A program made the position numbers and the translations under genes. The notes under the pieces are model-generated. The model saw only the letters and a list, made by a program, of their open reading frames with translations, was not told where the DNA came from and made no database searches. Shown here one piece after another: positions 33,101 to 48,100 of a DNA stretch of 64,000 nucleotides. Numbering within the stretch: the stretch's first letter is position 1; each line of letters starts with the position of its first letter. Origin of the DNA: Acheta domesticus (taxonomy: Eukaryota > Arthropoda > Insecta > Orthoptera > Gryllidae); the NCBI GenBank assembly GCA_031308135.1, contig JAHLJT010000631.1, positions 261,534,925-261,598,924 of the forward strand, read 5' to 3'.

Positions 33101-36100
33101 TGTTCAACAGTACTCGTGACAATCTATTCAAAACTACGGAGAAATGCCGAAGCGCTCACCATTATGTTGACAAAATACTGATAACGATATAAAGAACGGA
33201 AGTATTTTTGAGTCCCTGAACATAACCACATATTCCAATTAAGCTACGCAACAAATTATACAACATGAGTACATTACATTATTCGATTTATTGAATAACA
33301 TACAGGAATTTTTTCTGTAACTTTTCGGTTCCCTCATAACGAACGTGATGGAGATGTGTTTCAAATCGTTAATGAGTGATCAAATTATTAAGTGCTTTCT
33401 GTGTGATTAACGGAATGTATCTACGAAAAATTATCTGAAAAATTCGGCTGATTAATTAGCATAACGTACTAAGTTATGCAAACATGTTTTATTATTTGGA
33501 ACAGAGTATGAATGCATTAGACTACAGAGCCCCTGCGCTAACGCGCGACGCAGCTGTTTCCGCTGTTTAGTTCTCAGTTGCGCCGGTATCTGTTCAGTCC
33601 TACATTTCGCTTGGTCGGGCTGTACAGCGGGCCCCGAAACAGTGCTGGGATGACTCAGGCACTCGGCGCGCCTGCTCGACGGTTTGAGTGAAAATGTTGA
33701 GTAATGAGAAAAAAAAATCTAAGGCTCTTGAGAGAACTTTCATATTTTCTGATGATCTAATTTTAATTTGTTTGTTGACTTGTCGATAATTTTGATTTTT
33801 TCTCTTGTTTTGTTTCTTAACCTTTGTATCTTTTCTTCAGAATGCCTTTGAAGATCACGAGAGGACGTATTCAGAGAATCATCTGCGTGATTTCATCGAT
33901 CGTTACATCAAGGAGATGCGAAAACTAGGACCAGGCAAAGAGTTCTCTTTTACAGGTAAGACAATTTCATGAAGTGGTTTGTAAATTCGAAAATGTGTAG
34001 GAAAACATACTGTTTCAAACTTTATGGTTTTGTTTTCCTGTACTTCTAAGTTGAAAACATTAGTTTCATTTATATTTTTAGGAATATAGGAATTTTTCAT
34101 ACGTCGACATCTCTCTTTTCTTGACAGAGAGTTGATTTTTTATCATTTATTGGCGCTACAGTAATAAATTATTTGAATTTAACACTTGTATGGAAACATT
34201 GGTCTGACAGGCACCAAGTCAAATTCGTTCATGCCGATATGAGTGGGAGAGAGCGTTGACAGTCATAGTAGTTTCCTCCCTGACTCTCTTCTATCACTCG
34301 GAGGAGTTTTATTTAGTTCTGCAGTCATTTTTGGGCATTTTTGGATATCGTGGCGGTCTATGAGATCGGCAGTTTCTCTTTCCGTATTTTTCGTAGCGGT
34401 ACGTGAGACCGTTTGTTTCTCTTAGTATGTAAGTGGTCTATGAGGCGGGTGTTTCTATATATGCTCTTGGGCGACTTTGTCAAACATTTATTTAATATTT
34501 GTACTTTCATAATATTGCAATGGATCACCCAATTCGTTCGGACGATCCCAGCTCAAAAAGAGAAAAACTTAGTACCCCACTCAAACTAAGCCTCGTGTAT
34601 GCAAACCTATTGAAGGGTCCAACCCGAATATTACTTTAGACAATTGATTTATTTCTACAGAAGTTATTGTTGAACTCATGAAGAGAAAATTAACTTGTAA
34701 TAAAAAAGGATACAAACGATTCCTGAGGAATTCCTTGCTAGCCCACAAAGATCAGTCGGATCAATGCTGTACGAATTTCGAGGACGCAGGAGGCTGTACG
34801 GATTTAAAGGCAGTTTCAATGTTTGACAACAATTAAAAAGTTTTTCAACAATATCAAAGTTTTTCATCTATTTCAATGTTTTTCAAAAAATTCGATCTTT
34901 TTCAACAATTTTAATATATTTCAATTATTTTCATGTTTTATCATATAAAATATGTTTTACAATATTCTAAAGGAATACAAGAATTGATTGAATCAGGTCT
35001 ATAATTTATTTCACTTTTACATCCTACATTCAACGGCTCAATAACAAATAGCGGTCTTTGACACTGGTGCCTCTTTGCTTTAAAAAATCATGTTTCCATA
35101 TTAGTGTTAATCAAAATTGGTGTCTGTTCTTGTCTGCCCTACATATGAAACAAAGCGATAATTAGCTTTTTCTTTCCCTTTACTTTCAGAAATTAATAAT
35201 GATAAATCTACAAGATTGTATACCATGACTATTTTTTGATTTTTGAAATGCTTGTACAGATAATTTAGAACTCTTCCTGAAAAGGTTGTTTTTTCACACT
35301 AGTCCGTTATAATTTTATTTTGTTTAACAATTAATTTAAGATTTAAAAAGCTAATTTCTTTATTGTCGTTTTCAAATTCTCTGGTAAAGATTAATCTGGG
35401 ATGGAATTTATTATGTATGTAGACCAAAGTGTCGACATTGGATTGATGTAAAAAAATAACCAGATAATCAAAAACTCAAAAAATAGCCATGGTATACAAT
35501 CTTGTAGATTCCGCACTGAGTTTTGCTCATCCTGAATTTCATAAAAAAAGTCTAATGATAGTCAAAAATATCCTTAGTAACTATCTCTACCCATAATTGT
35601 TTATTGAAAAATGACAAAAAGATTGACACACATATCGAAAGCACCAGCAGCAGCAATTTAGCAGCAGCAGTAATTTACGAATCCCCTTACCATTTACGAA
35701 CATGTTAATAATAAAATTAAATATTTCAGAAAATACAATTTGGACACTGTATTTTACAATTTAAATAAGACTAGCCATCTTTACGATACGCAGATGATTA
35801 AATACAAGATAGGGGATAAGTCTAATGTTGTGTACTCCATTCCATGCAATGACTTTCAACAGGTATATATTAGGAAAACTAAGCAATATATCAGCAAACG
35901 GGTCGACCAGCATAAATACGACATCAACAAAGATGCAGCTCTGCATACCTCTTTAACTAAACACAGAACAGAGCTTAACTACTCTATTGGATTTGATAAA
36001 CTCAAACTTTTTCCGCCATGAAAAACAAACGTCAAGAAGGCTAATTGCGGAAATGATACATATTATGATAAACAATGCGATGAACACCAAAAGTGACGTA

Positions 36101-39100
36101 CAAAAACTGAACCAAGACGTTGAAAAATGAACCAACATCCGTAATTATATTTTTTTGCCAATCCTACTGTTCAATCCATGATGTGCAATCTTTATAATTG
36201 GTGTCATTCTTTAACGTATCTAATCTTGTGCTGCCTTCCACAACTCACGAATTGTAACCACTAGGCTTGACAAGTCTTCGACGTTTTTTGATAACTTGTA
36301 ATACGTTGTGTTTTGATGCAACGCCACACCTAAATATTGATTTAAATTTTTTTGTATTCCTTTATTTTTATGTCAATTTGTAGTACTTACACCATTATTA
36401 ACCGTTGAAGACAAGCAGCTGCAACTGGTGGCTGGCGACCTGCTCGTGGCTGCCCCCACCACCACCTCCAGCACCCTATGTCACCCCAGCCTATTTCAGA
36501 TAGAGAGCAAGTTAAAGATGCTTATCGGTGGGAATATTGTGTTTGCAGACAAGCAGCTGCAACTGGTGGCTGGCGACCTGCTCGTGGCCGCCCCCACCAC
36601 CACCTCCAGCACCCTATGCCACCCCAGCCTATTTCAGATTGATAGCACGTGAAAGGTGCTTATCGGTGGGAATATTTTGTTCGCAGACAAGCAGCTGCAA
36701 CTGGTGGCTGGCGACCAGCTCGTCGCCGCCCCCACCACCACCTCCAGCACCCTATGCCACCCCAGCCTATTTCAGATAGAGAGCACGTGAAAGGTGCTTA
36801 TCGGTGGGAATATTTTGTTCGCAGACAAGCAGCTGCAACTGGTGGCTGGCGACCTGCTCGTGGCCGCCCCCACCACCACCTCCAGCACCCTATGTCACCC
36901 CAGCCTATTTCACATAGAGAGCAAGTTAAAGATGCTTATCGGTGGGAATATTGTGTTCGCAGACAAGCAGCTGCAACTGGTGGCTGGCGACCTGCTCGTG
37001 GCCGCCCCCACCACCACGTCGAGCACGCTGACGTTCGCGGTGCGGGCGCTGCTGCACCACCCGGAGGCGCAGCGCCGCAGCCAGGAGGAGCTGGACCGCG
37101 TGGTGGGCAGGGACCGCCTGCCAACGCTCGACGACCGCTTCAAGTGAGGGCGCGCGCAGCTTGGCTTTTGGGAGGAGACAAACGTGTTTCCTACCTGTGA
37201 AACAAATCATTGAATACATTTTAATTACGGAAACTACATCTTATCTCCATATTTATTATAAATAAAACTCCTTAATTGATGAACCTCAGTGAATTGATCC
37301 ATCATTACAGTTTTGTGAAGTGCACAAAATTAGTCGGAGTGTGATTATTTGCTCTATTATAATTATTTTCTTTTCTTCCTATCATTGGCCTGGATCCATC
37401 TGAAAGGAAGTTAATAATAAAACATAAAACAAAAAAATACCATTTAATATCTACACCTAATTACAAAATACAATAAAAATAATGAATGCATCTTTTCTAA
37501 AATTATTAGCATACGTTTCTACAGCTTGCAACCTACCTTAATCAAACGTTCTTTGTATCGCTTTGCAAAAGGTTTAATTTTGAAATTCCTTCGCAGAAAA
37601 TAATTGAAATGATAATTATTTGAAAAACAAACCCATTCTTTTGTCCTTGTTCCAACAAAAATATTCGTATCTTTGCAAATGTGCAGACAAACTTGGACAA
37701 CCCTCTACATGAAGCATGCGTAGCAGACAAACGAGGCGAAATATTGCAAATCTATCTTTTCAGTATAGTTGTTTGCGGAGCGCGAATGGAATTATTGCAA
37801 AAAAATAGAGTGATTATGAGATGCTAATATACAATTGCATATCTAGAGAACGCGAAACGATGGCACCGAGAAGTTTGCGGAATTTAGAATCGCGTCAAAT
37901 TTGCAGAGGAGCACGGTCACCCTGGTCCCCTCTGTGCGCACGCCTATGATCATTATACCTCGTTTTTAATATTTGTTTGGAATCTATTTTTTTTCTAAAT
38001 TAAAAAGGAATATGATAGGTTACATCAGAAGATATGGTTTGCTAAGCCGCCACGAGAGGCCCGTTCCGTCATTGCCCAGAGCGCTTATATTAAGAGAGAA
38101 TACGAAACCTCTTTATCACCCGTAGAGGATGAAAAGCCGTTGTACCAAACTATTATTGACTTTAATAAACAATGCTTCCTTGTTTACAATGAGAGAAAAA
38201 ATTATAGAAAATGTGGGCGAGACATACAAGAAAAAGACAAAATTGGATACCAATTTGTAATGTGGTGGCAATGGGAACTTAGTTGACAATGTACGTTAAA
38301 ACTACCCTTGTTTACTGAAAGATTTAGGTCTTATCGGAGTTGTGCAGCGTGTGAATTAAATTAATTTCTTTATATCTGACATACTATAAGAAAACCGAGT
38401 GCAACCATACACCCCTTTTGTTCTCACATGGCACTATGTATTTTATGCCTTTGCTACAAAGAAGTGAATGTTGCTTGTGTCCTCGCAGATTACCTTACAC
38501 GGAAGGGATCATCAGAGAGACGTTGCGGTTCAACACATTGGTGCCCTCAGCGTTGCCACACCTCACGTTGGAAGACACCACTCTGGGAGGCTACGACATT
38601 CCTAAGGTAGGAGTGTGTCTGCAGATATTGGCCTGTACTCTCTCGGTCGCTTAGAAAAGATTATAATCACTATAAAAATCTATCTCAAACTCTTGAACGA
38701 ATTACTCTATACTTCGGTTTTTCTTTCTTGGCGCATGGGGGTGTGTCATCAAAATGGAATATCTCATTTATTTCGCGTCGTTCTCGGTATGGGTCGCGTG
38801 ATCGCCAGCACTGCTCGAGACTCCTAGCGCCACAACCGAGAACGACGCGAAGTACAGTGAGATAATTCATTTTGATGACACCATCCCATGTGGCAAGAAA
38901 GAAAAACCGAAGTAAAGATATATGACACCTAAATAAAGGTTCTCGAAAAGCGTCCTTTGAACTTGACCATTTTCAAACCCGAGTGGGATTCCTTTATTGT
39001 CCCCTCCCTGAACATCACGTTTTTTTATATTCAATATATTTTTTTTACATTCAATATCCATCCTAGTACGTTACGAATGTATGTATTCTAAGATTATTAT

Positions 39101-42100
39101 AATTACTACCTTGAACTTTACATAGATATCACATTTTTGCTGTTTGAATTCTTGCCAGGTACCAAGGCTTGCTATAGTAAAGTATACATCCAAACAGAAC
39201 TTACGGAATAGCCAAGATGTAATGTAATCTCACGATATTTTAATATTTCCCGTTCCCCATAATGGTTGAACTATAACCTGACGTTGTAATATGCAAGATT
39301 GCATGTCCAATAAAACAAATATATTCTTATCACCACATACTTAATTAAAATTAATGATTTCGAGTGGTGAATATGGAACGATTGATAATAGATAATTTTA
39401 CACTTCTTTTTCTGTTTGCGGCTCATTGACTTGATATGCACTAGGAATTTCCTACCGCAACAAATAGCATGCCGTCATATCGAAAATACTCTGTGTATCG
39501 GGCACTCTTTATTTAAAGTCCCGCCCGCATTCTTACACTTCGTGGGAAAAGGAGTAGGCAGTAACCCAAGTAGTAACACCGATAATGTTCTTCCTGCCGG
39601 GATGAATGGCTGCTCCGCCCCAGCCCGCGTCGCGACGTCTGGGCAAAGGGCACTTGCCGCCGCAGATGTACTGCAGGGAGGTGGTGGCGGCTGAGTCATG
39701 TTGGCCGGCGAGCCTCTGTGGTATAGAGCGATTTTTCTAAGCAAGGGCCGTTTTGACAGCTAATGCTGGCAACATAACTGAAGGTTCTATGGTCATTGTG
39801 TCCTTAAGCCCATTAGACTCTCCTTAATGCATTCGTTCGTTTGCAACTTGTAAATGGCTTCGACGCTTCAAATCACGATTTGGCCTCTTTACTTGAATGG
39901 TCAGTGAGAAACGGCCTTAAGCTAAATCCATTAAAATCTCAATCAATTATAATTGGGTCCTGCCGGTCCCATAAAACACTTAAAAATCTAAAACTTCCTG
40001 ATATCATTTTGGACAACACTACTGTTCCTTTCTGCTCTCAAGTTAAAAATCTTGGTCTGACCATCGATAAATTTCTAAATTGGGAACCTCATGCTCGGGG
40101 CACTTGCCGCAAAGTGTATGCCTCAATGTACTCACTCAATTGTGCTTACAAATGCCTTCCACCCAAAACCAAAGAACTTCTAGTAAAATCACTCCTGCTC
40201 CCCCTGCTTGATTACGGTGAAATCGTGTACGGTAACATAAATAAATCAAACCGCTGATGCTCTTCAAAGAGTTCAAAATGCATGTGTTAGGTTTCAATAC
40301 AATATCAGAAAGTATGATCACATATCGGGGTACTATAAAGCCAATCATTTATTAAACTTGAAAGGTCGACGCCTGTTTCATAGTTTGTGCCTTTTCTACA
40401 AAATATTAAATACGGGTGTACCTGCTTACCTCTCTTATAAAATGTCTTATCTCAAAACAAAAAGATTCCAGAAATCCTTGCTATGCAATATTCGTAAAAG
40501 CAACACCAATTTTTATAATAAATCTTACGTAGTAGCAACGACCCGAGAGTGGAATAACCTTCCAGAAAATGTTAGGAAATGTAAAACATTGCGATCATTC
40601 AAAAAACATTTAAATACTCTTCTACTGAGCTGATAATGTACGATGTGAAAGTGTGTACTCAATTTATTATTATTATTACTATTATAATTTTTATTTATTA
40701 TTATTATTCAAAATTGTACGCTAAATCTAACATTTTATATGTCATTTTTAACTTTTTTTATTTTGTATTTTCTTATACTTCTTAGGTTAATTCTTAATTT
40801 AATAAACAACAGTATAATTAGTTTAAATTAAGTTTAATATAAGATTAGAAAGTTGTTGGTTTTTTGTTTGTATTATCAACTTGTAATTTCAAATTCATTC
40901 CAGCTAAACTTGTCATGGCTCTGACTGAATGCGTCTTTTCCCTTGGTACATGTTGATGTAATTAAAATCGGCCCTAAGCCGTCGTCCTGGCCGGGTGGTT
41001 GTGTGCATTCTCATTTATTATTTTTTTAATGAGTTCTTTAATGGATTGAGATTTTCTTGCTAAGATTTTGACGCGATGGGTTAATATTTTTTTCTCTTTC
41101 ATAATTTATGGGCATCTCTTTAATGTTCTCTTGTGTCAGTAAATGCTTTATAAATTATTTTAAATACTTTATTTTGTTGCTCAACGTTGAAGAGCATGCA
41201 CACTTCCTTTGTTTTCCCTGGTTTTCCCCGGCCGTTTAAGGTAAATGCTGGGACGTTGTGTTTTTTTACTTTCACTTTGTGAGCCCAGAGGCAAGACATA
41301 TCTAAGTTGTATTTTATTTAATTTACTAAATGTACTGTTTCAATTTTTATCTATATATGTATCTATTACGTGGTTAGGCGGAAGAGCGGGCCTGATGGCC
41401 CGAGTCTCGCCACATAGATAAAGTCACTATTATTATACGCTTCCTTAAAGTGATGGCCTCATCTGACGAAAATATAGTGCGCCACGTTAAATAATTGAAA
41501 TTAGGAAGTGCAGTGCTATGTGCTCTTCTGTAAAAAAAATCTTTTTTTTATAAACATTACATTGAGTTGACTTTTTGTGTGATAAGTATTACGTTTATTT
41601 TAAAACCGAGTCTTGAATGCGAGATGCGTACTGCTCCTGTGCGGTAAGGTGGCGAGCTGTGATCCAGAGCGTTCCGTGGTTTCGTGCTTTGCGTTTGAAA
41701 AATTATTTTTTTTATAATTACACGGTTGTGAACCATGAGAAGCCGTGATGTCTAAACGGGAGCCACACCTTGCGAAGAGGCGTGGCTGAACAGGTGTCGC
41801 GGCGGAGGGATACTTCTCTGAATTAAATGTGATGTTCACTTGTTTTTTAGCGAACTGTCACTTTGGCTCATTCTTAGGCGGGTTCTTCTTTATCCCGGCG
41901 GCTTCGAGCGGCCAGTATACAGCGTGAGTCACGTAACTTTAGCACCTCCTGTAACTTTTGAACGGTTGAAGATATTGCAATGCAGTTTTCACGGAAGTGA
42001 ATGAGGGAATGGGGCTTATTGCTATGTGTATTGACTTCTCTTTTATCACTTGTATTTTACGAGATATTTGAGGTAACTTTGTTTTTTCAAATGGGACTAT

Positions 42101-45100
42101 ATATATTTTTCAGTCTATCATGACAAGCGTAAAAATACAAATCCAAAGAGATAAATATTGTCATATGTTAGATCAGCATTTTTTTGAGTAATTGTGATTT
42201 TTTTCGACTAGTGTTTAACGGATATTTTCATTGTAACTGTCAGCCCCACAAGGTCACGCAGCGCTCCCCCAGCAAACGCGAGGTCGGGAAAGAGAAGGGA
42301 TTTTAGTACTTGAGGGTACGAAAAATATTCACAAAACTGTTGCATTTTTTCCTGAACTCTCCTTTCCATCTTGATCCGTTTTCAGATATTTTGTGTTTCT
42401 TAGGCATTGAAAATAAGGATTTGTCTTAAGTAGTATTTATTGAAATAAGATTATTTCTATCCCTAAGTTATTATTATATTCTTATTAACATTGAAATTGT
42501 TTGCTCAAAATACGCAATATTTTTTTGTACAGTTTAATTATTTATTCTTATTGTGCTTTGTTTCAAGATCCCATTAATACGTATCTTATGAAACCCCATT
42601 AAATGGAGTTGAAGTTATAAACAATTTTATTACGATACAAACTTACGACAAATCCTTATTTTCCATCCTTTAATTCCTTCAATCAAAGAAAGTCAAAAAT
42701 CTGAAAATGCGGAAGGATGGAAAGCACAGTTCAGTAAAAACTGTAATGGTTTTGTGAATATTTGGAATATGTTTCCTATCTTCAAATCTCCCTTCCCTTG
42801 CCCGGGCGCGCGTTGCTGGTGGAGCGCTGCGTGACCTTGTGTGGTGGACTATTCAAAATGTCCGTTAAACCCCAGTCGCAAAAATCAAAATTAATCAAAA
42901 AAATGCTTATCTAACATATAACAATATGTACATAATTGGATTTGTCTTTTTACGCTCGTCATGGTGGACTGAAAAAATATGTATAATTCCATTTGAAAAA
43001 TCAAAGTTACCTAAAAAATCTTGTAAAATACAAGTGATAAAATAGAAATTAATGCACGTATCTATTAGCCCCTTCCCCTCATGCACTTCCGTGAAAACTG
43101 CATTGCAATAACTTCAACCGTTCAAAAGTTACAGGAGGTGCTAAAGTTACGTGACTCACCCTGTATACTCCAGACTTCCTCTCGCTCACGGCCAGGTTCG
43201 CGGCGACCCGAGCTTCCAGGGCCCCCTGTAGCACCGTGGCGATGATCCGTCCTTGATTGCGACGGTGACCTAAGCTCATTAATCGACGATGGTACTGCTG
43301 CGTTCCCGCCTTCTGTGGCTCTCTATCACGTGTTAGAGGCCCTCACGAACGTAATGATAACACTAGGGAACAAAAAAAAAATTCTCCTCCAGGATGAAAG
43401 TGGGCAATTTCGAAGTAAACGATAATGCTGATTTCGAAAATCATAAAAAGTTTCTATTACGCAAGGTTCAAAAGATATAAACAGATTTAGTATTTGAAAT
43501 AAACAAAATTCTATACTAATTTCCACATTTTCATTCCGCTTATATTACGAACTCGTACTTCAAAATTTTATGAGCATGCTTCGTAAGAGGTAAGAAAAAG
43601 TTAAAAATGGAATATGTATATTCATGCAATAATATGCAGATATTGTTGTATTTGCAGATATTTCTTGGTATTCTCCACATTATTGGTAGAGCGAATGACA
43701 ATGATTGAGATTTCCATACAAGCGTAACCTAAGATTCATTGTACAGGTAACAACACTGGTGAGCAGCCCATGATTTGTCCTGATAACAAACACGACAGCC
43801 GAAGTATAAAGAATACACAAGTTTTGTAAATTCATATATATATTTTTCCTTTGAAGTTCGGATGTAAATCTTCCACAAACTTAACAGAAGTTTTCGGGTT
43901 GATTCGCACTTTCAATGCGAAATGACAATTTGTATTTTATGGAACAGATTCAATTCTACAGATCATGTGACGAATTGTACTTCACCAAAACCACAGAACT
44001 ATAATGTATTAATGTATTTGAAGCACACGCAAACCGGACACAAACTTCACGTGCACTGCGGTTACAGTTCCGCATGACACCGACTGACTCAATATCTACC
44101 ATCCCAACAGTTGGATACTTGTATACTTGCGATACGGTAAGGAGGCTAAAATCATTCCTTTCGATGGCTGATGCACAGTAGGATATATGAGGGTGTACGT
44201 GACTTGTTTTCAAAACATCCACTAAGACCACTAAGTCCTACTCGTATTTGAGCGCGACTACCTGACGCGAAAATAAAGACGGCAATCTTCGAATACAGAA
44301 AGTAAAGAAAAAAAAATACAAAAGCCTAATTTTGTTGATATCTCATGAAAGTGGCATAGATGAACTGAGCAAATATTTTATTTTTAAATAAATATTATGT
44401 TTATTGATTCAACATATCTTACAGGAGCGATTTAAATGTATTTGCTTTAATAGCAAAATACGATTAGATACGGTATATTTAAAAACTGTCACGTGATATG
44501 ACTTTTTATTGTGGTATTCGTAATCCATGAATACAATTGAAACTGTTACGCACTGTACCTTCCTGGAGGTAAAAATCGTGTTCCCTAGTGTAAATTAGAG
44601 GCTTTCACGAACGTACGATACAGTGTTGCTCGAGGCTTACTTGACGTAACAGTTAATATAGAAGAATTCACGTAAGAACAAGCGAAAGTGACAGTTCGCT
44701 AAACAAGTGAACATCACATGTAATTCAGAGAAGTATCCCTCCGCCGCGGCAGCTGTTCAGAAACACGTGCACCAGTACGCACCTTACATTCAAGACTCGG
44801 TTTTCAAATAAACATAATACTTATCACGCAAAAAGTAAATTCCATATAATGTGTATAAAAAAAAGAAATTTTTGCAGAAGAGCACATAGCACTGCACTTC
44901 CTAATTTCAATTATTTCTCGTGGCGCACTATATTTTCGTCGGATGAGGACATCACAAAAGGAAGCGTCGAAACCATTTACAAGTTAGCCAATTGCAAACG
45001 AACGAATCGAGGAAGGAGAGTTCAATGGGATCAAGGACACAACGACCACAGAACCTTCGGTTATGTTGCCAGCACTAGCTGTCAAAATTGCTTGTTCTTA

Positions 45101-48100
45101 CATGAATCTCTCTTTAGTAATGTTTCGCGAGGTCGCCAAACACTGCACATATGCGCATATATGCGCGCTCCTGGGCGTCCCTTCCTTTGCTTTAGCGGTC
45201 GGTGGCTTCATCGCGATGGCCTTTGAAAGCTCTCTTTTTTTAACGAAAGAACCGCGTTGACCCGTGCCGTCGCCGAGTGCTTGACACGGATTGCAAGGGG
45301 CGCATGGGTCGACGTTCATAAAGAAAACGAGGTGGCTGTTCTTTGGTGACCTCCTTCTCTAGCTTTGGCGAGCCGCCCGAGGCTGCTGTTAGTCAGACCG
45401 GGACAGGTGTCTCAGGGCATCAGGGATATATACTCTCAGGGTGTCTCAGGGCGTCCACTGATGTCACTGCAGAGCCTCTGGCCGGGAGGTCCTAGGTTCA
45501 AGTCCTGACGGTGGTAGTATTTTCAACACTAGCTACACAGCTAGGTCGAATTCAGTCGCTGACTGGAGGAGAATCTAACGGCCGATCTGATTGGTACTTT
45601 TTTCCACTTTTTTCCACTACTCTGATTGGTAATTTTTTCCATGGTTTCATCTATCAGCAACAGACGAATTCCGGAGCAGTACCCTCACAAACAGGTCACG
45701 GACAGCGTACGATCATTAACTCCTCTTCCTTATTCTATCCTCACCCTTACGTACATACACTACACTCCTAAGCACGCTGAGAGACCGGCCGGGAGCTTAG
45801 AGCTTGTTCCGGCTGGTGAGAGATGCCTGGTTGAGGAAAACACGGTTAGATGACGGAAGGGCTGTGTCTGATCTCGCCATCCAGCGGGGCAAGATCACCG
45901 CCATTTCACGAACAAAAATATGACTACACTTATGCACTTCACTTACGGGAATAATGATAGCAGTTGACGCGCCCGGAATCACCAGTAATCAATCGATAAA
46001 TAAATGGAACGAAAGGTTCAATGGTTGTCAGGCGACGAAGAGCGCGAGATTGTCGTGTTAATTGTGCATTTTGTTCGCATTTCGGAAATATGTTGTTTGT
46101 ACGAACAACTTTTTTTCTACACGAACAAAAAGCACGAACAACTTTTTTTCTAAATATTCTTCGTTTCAGACATTACTTTCGCAAACCAGTAATTTACATT
46201 CTTATTCTCACGTTCAAAAAAAACCTAATACCTTGCCTTCATATCGAAGATACTGTAACAAGTAAAATAATTCAGAATTTATATTACAAAGGTCAATAAT
46301 ATACATTTCATTATTAAACAAACTAATGAACTTAACTTACAAATAACTCAGATTTTATTGAAAAGTATGGATGAGCTGACATATTATCATGCCCTCATAA
46401 CCAAAGCTTCAATTTGCATTTGAAAAGACTCGCATTTGAAGCCGTAAAATCTTCCAGTGCGCGAAATTCAACGACAGGATTTTTGTTACAAAAAAAACAG
46501 TTATTTTCTTCAGAAATTAGATATAAATAATATCAGTCCCATGATTTCTGACCTAAGGAACTATGTTATACTGGAAAGGCAGTAATTGTAGTAATTCACT
46601 TCTGCAGGTGCGTTGAAACACACAAAATACGTTTTATATTAATTTTTACTTTCCGCTACGGAGTAAAGAGTGAGTTATGTAATGCTGCGCGGAAAAACGG
46701 CGAATTTTCGGCAACGAAAAAGTGGATAAATCTATTTGCTAAATTTAGAAAAAAAAATGTGTAGCCAGAATTCATGTGTTGTGAGCCCTTGATTCAAAAA
46801 ATCCTCCGAAAAATCGAATGGCGGAAAAACGTCTGTCTGTCCGTCCGCCCATCTGTCTGTCTGTAGTCTCTCTGCCCGTGAACAATGCTAGTGGCTAAGC
46901 CGTTCAGCCAATTTTCTCCAATTCTTTGATATTCCTCAATCGATCTTGCTGATGTCAAAGTCTCTTGAATTCGAAACCGAAATTTAACTTTAGGGGTACA
47001 TTACATCAAGCCCCTGGGACATTTTCCAAATTTTCAAAAAATGGCTCCATTGTTTTTGAAGAAATTTTGTTGTTGGATAGTGTGAAGGACGTTTAAGAGA
47101 AAGGTGCAGTTCTCATGTTCGCTGAGAAACCCAGATTTTTCGAAAATTGCAGAAGTTCAATTTTTTAAAATATTTCTACAATGAAAATATTAAATATAGT
47201 CTTATTTTCCAAAACGAAATCTGTTCCTTAAAGATAGATTTTGAAACAAGGCCATGTACAATTTTCGAACAATTTGAGTACTATTAGTAATTTTGTGTGA
47301 AAATACGGGCGAGAGAGTACGTGCTGTTTTAGCACCACTAGTTTCAGATTATGCTAAAAGATCTGCGTAAAAATAATGCCCGATGAAAAAACACGCACTA
47401 CACTTTCGGGACGAATGACCACAATAGTTGACGCGCCCGGAATCACAGTCAATCAATAAAAACAGCACGTACTTTCTCGCCCGCACTTTCGCGCTTAATA
47501 TTCGAAACGAACTCAAATTTTCGAAAAATTATACACGACTTCATTGTATTAGTTAGTCTAAAATCACTTCAGTCTGCGCTATCTTTGCGATTTTCGCACC
47601 CTCTTTTCGGCTGCCATCTATTGGCCTGATAAATAATTCATCAGGTTCTTTTTTTCGGATTGAAATAATGCTTACTATTGAAATAAGACCGATGGACAGA
47701 CCGACGGACGGGCCGACGGAGGACTGACGGACGGACGGACCGACGGACGGACCGGAGGAGACTGAGATGGGGACGGACAGAGACTGAGGCGGGGAAGAAC
47801 AGAGATAGTGATAGACGGACGGACGTTAAAAAAATCCTTTTTCTGCATCAGAGGTCCCCAAAACTCACACTGAATCATGTATAATATATTTGGAATGCAA
47901 TACCACATTTGAAAAATGCCAGAGATAAATTAAGGTAATTTATGTTAAATAACTTTTCTTAATACAAGAAATCGGAAAAGTATATTAACACTAGAAGGAC
48001 CGAGTGTGTCAAAATGACACATTTGTGATATATACTATAAGGTAGTGCTTGAGTTTTATAAGCTAGAAAACTGGTTTTTTGTAAGTGCTTTCTTTAATAC

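Noticed and set aside
36649..37200. 183-codon frame across the exon 6 repeats
   Set aside because: Wrong frame relative to the P450; its open length comes from the 138-bp period being a multiple of three.
45485..45525. Second tRNA-like gene or SINE
   Set aside because: Only a B-box-like word is visible; no A box or stem could be placed.
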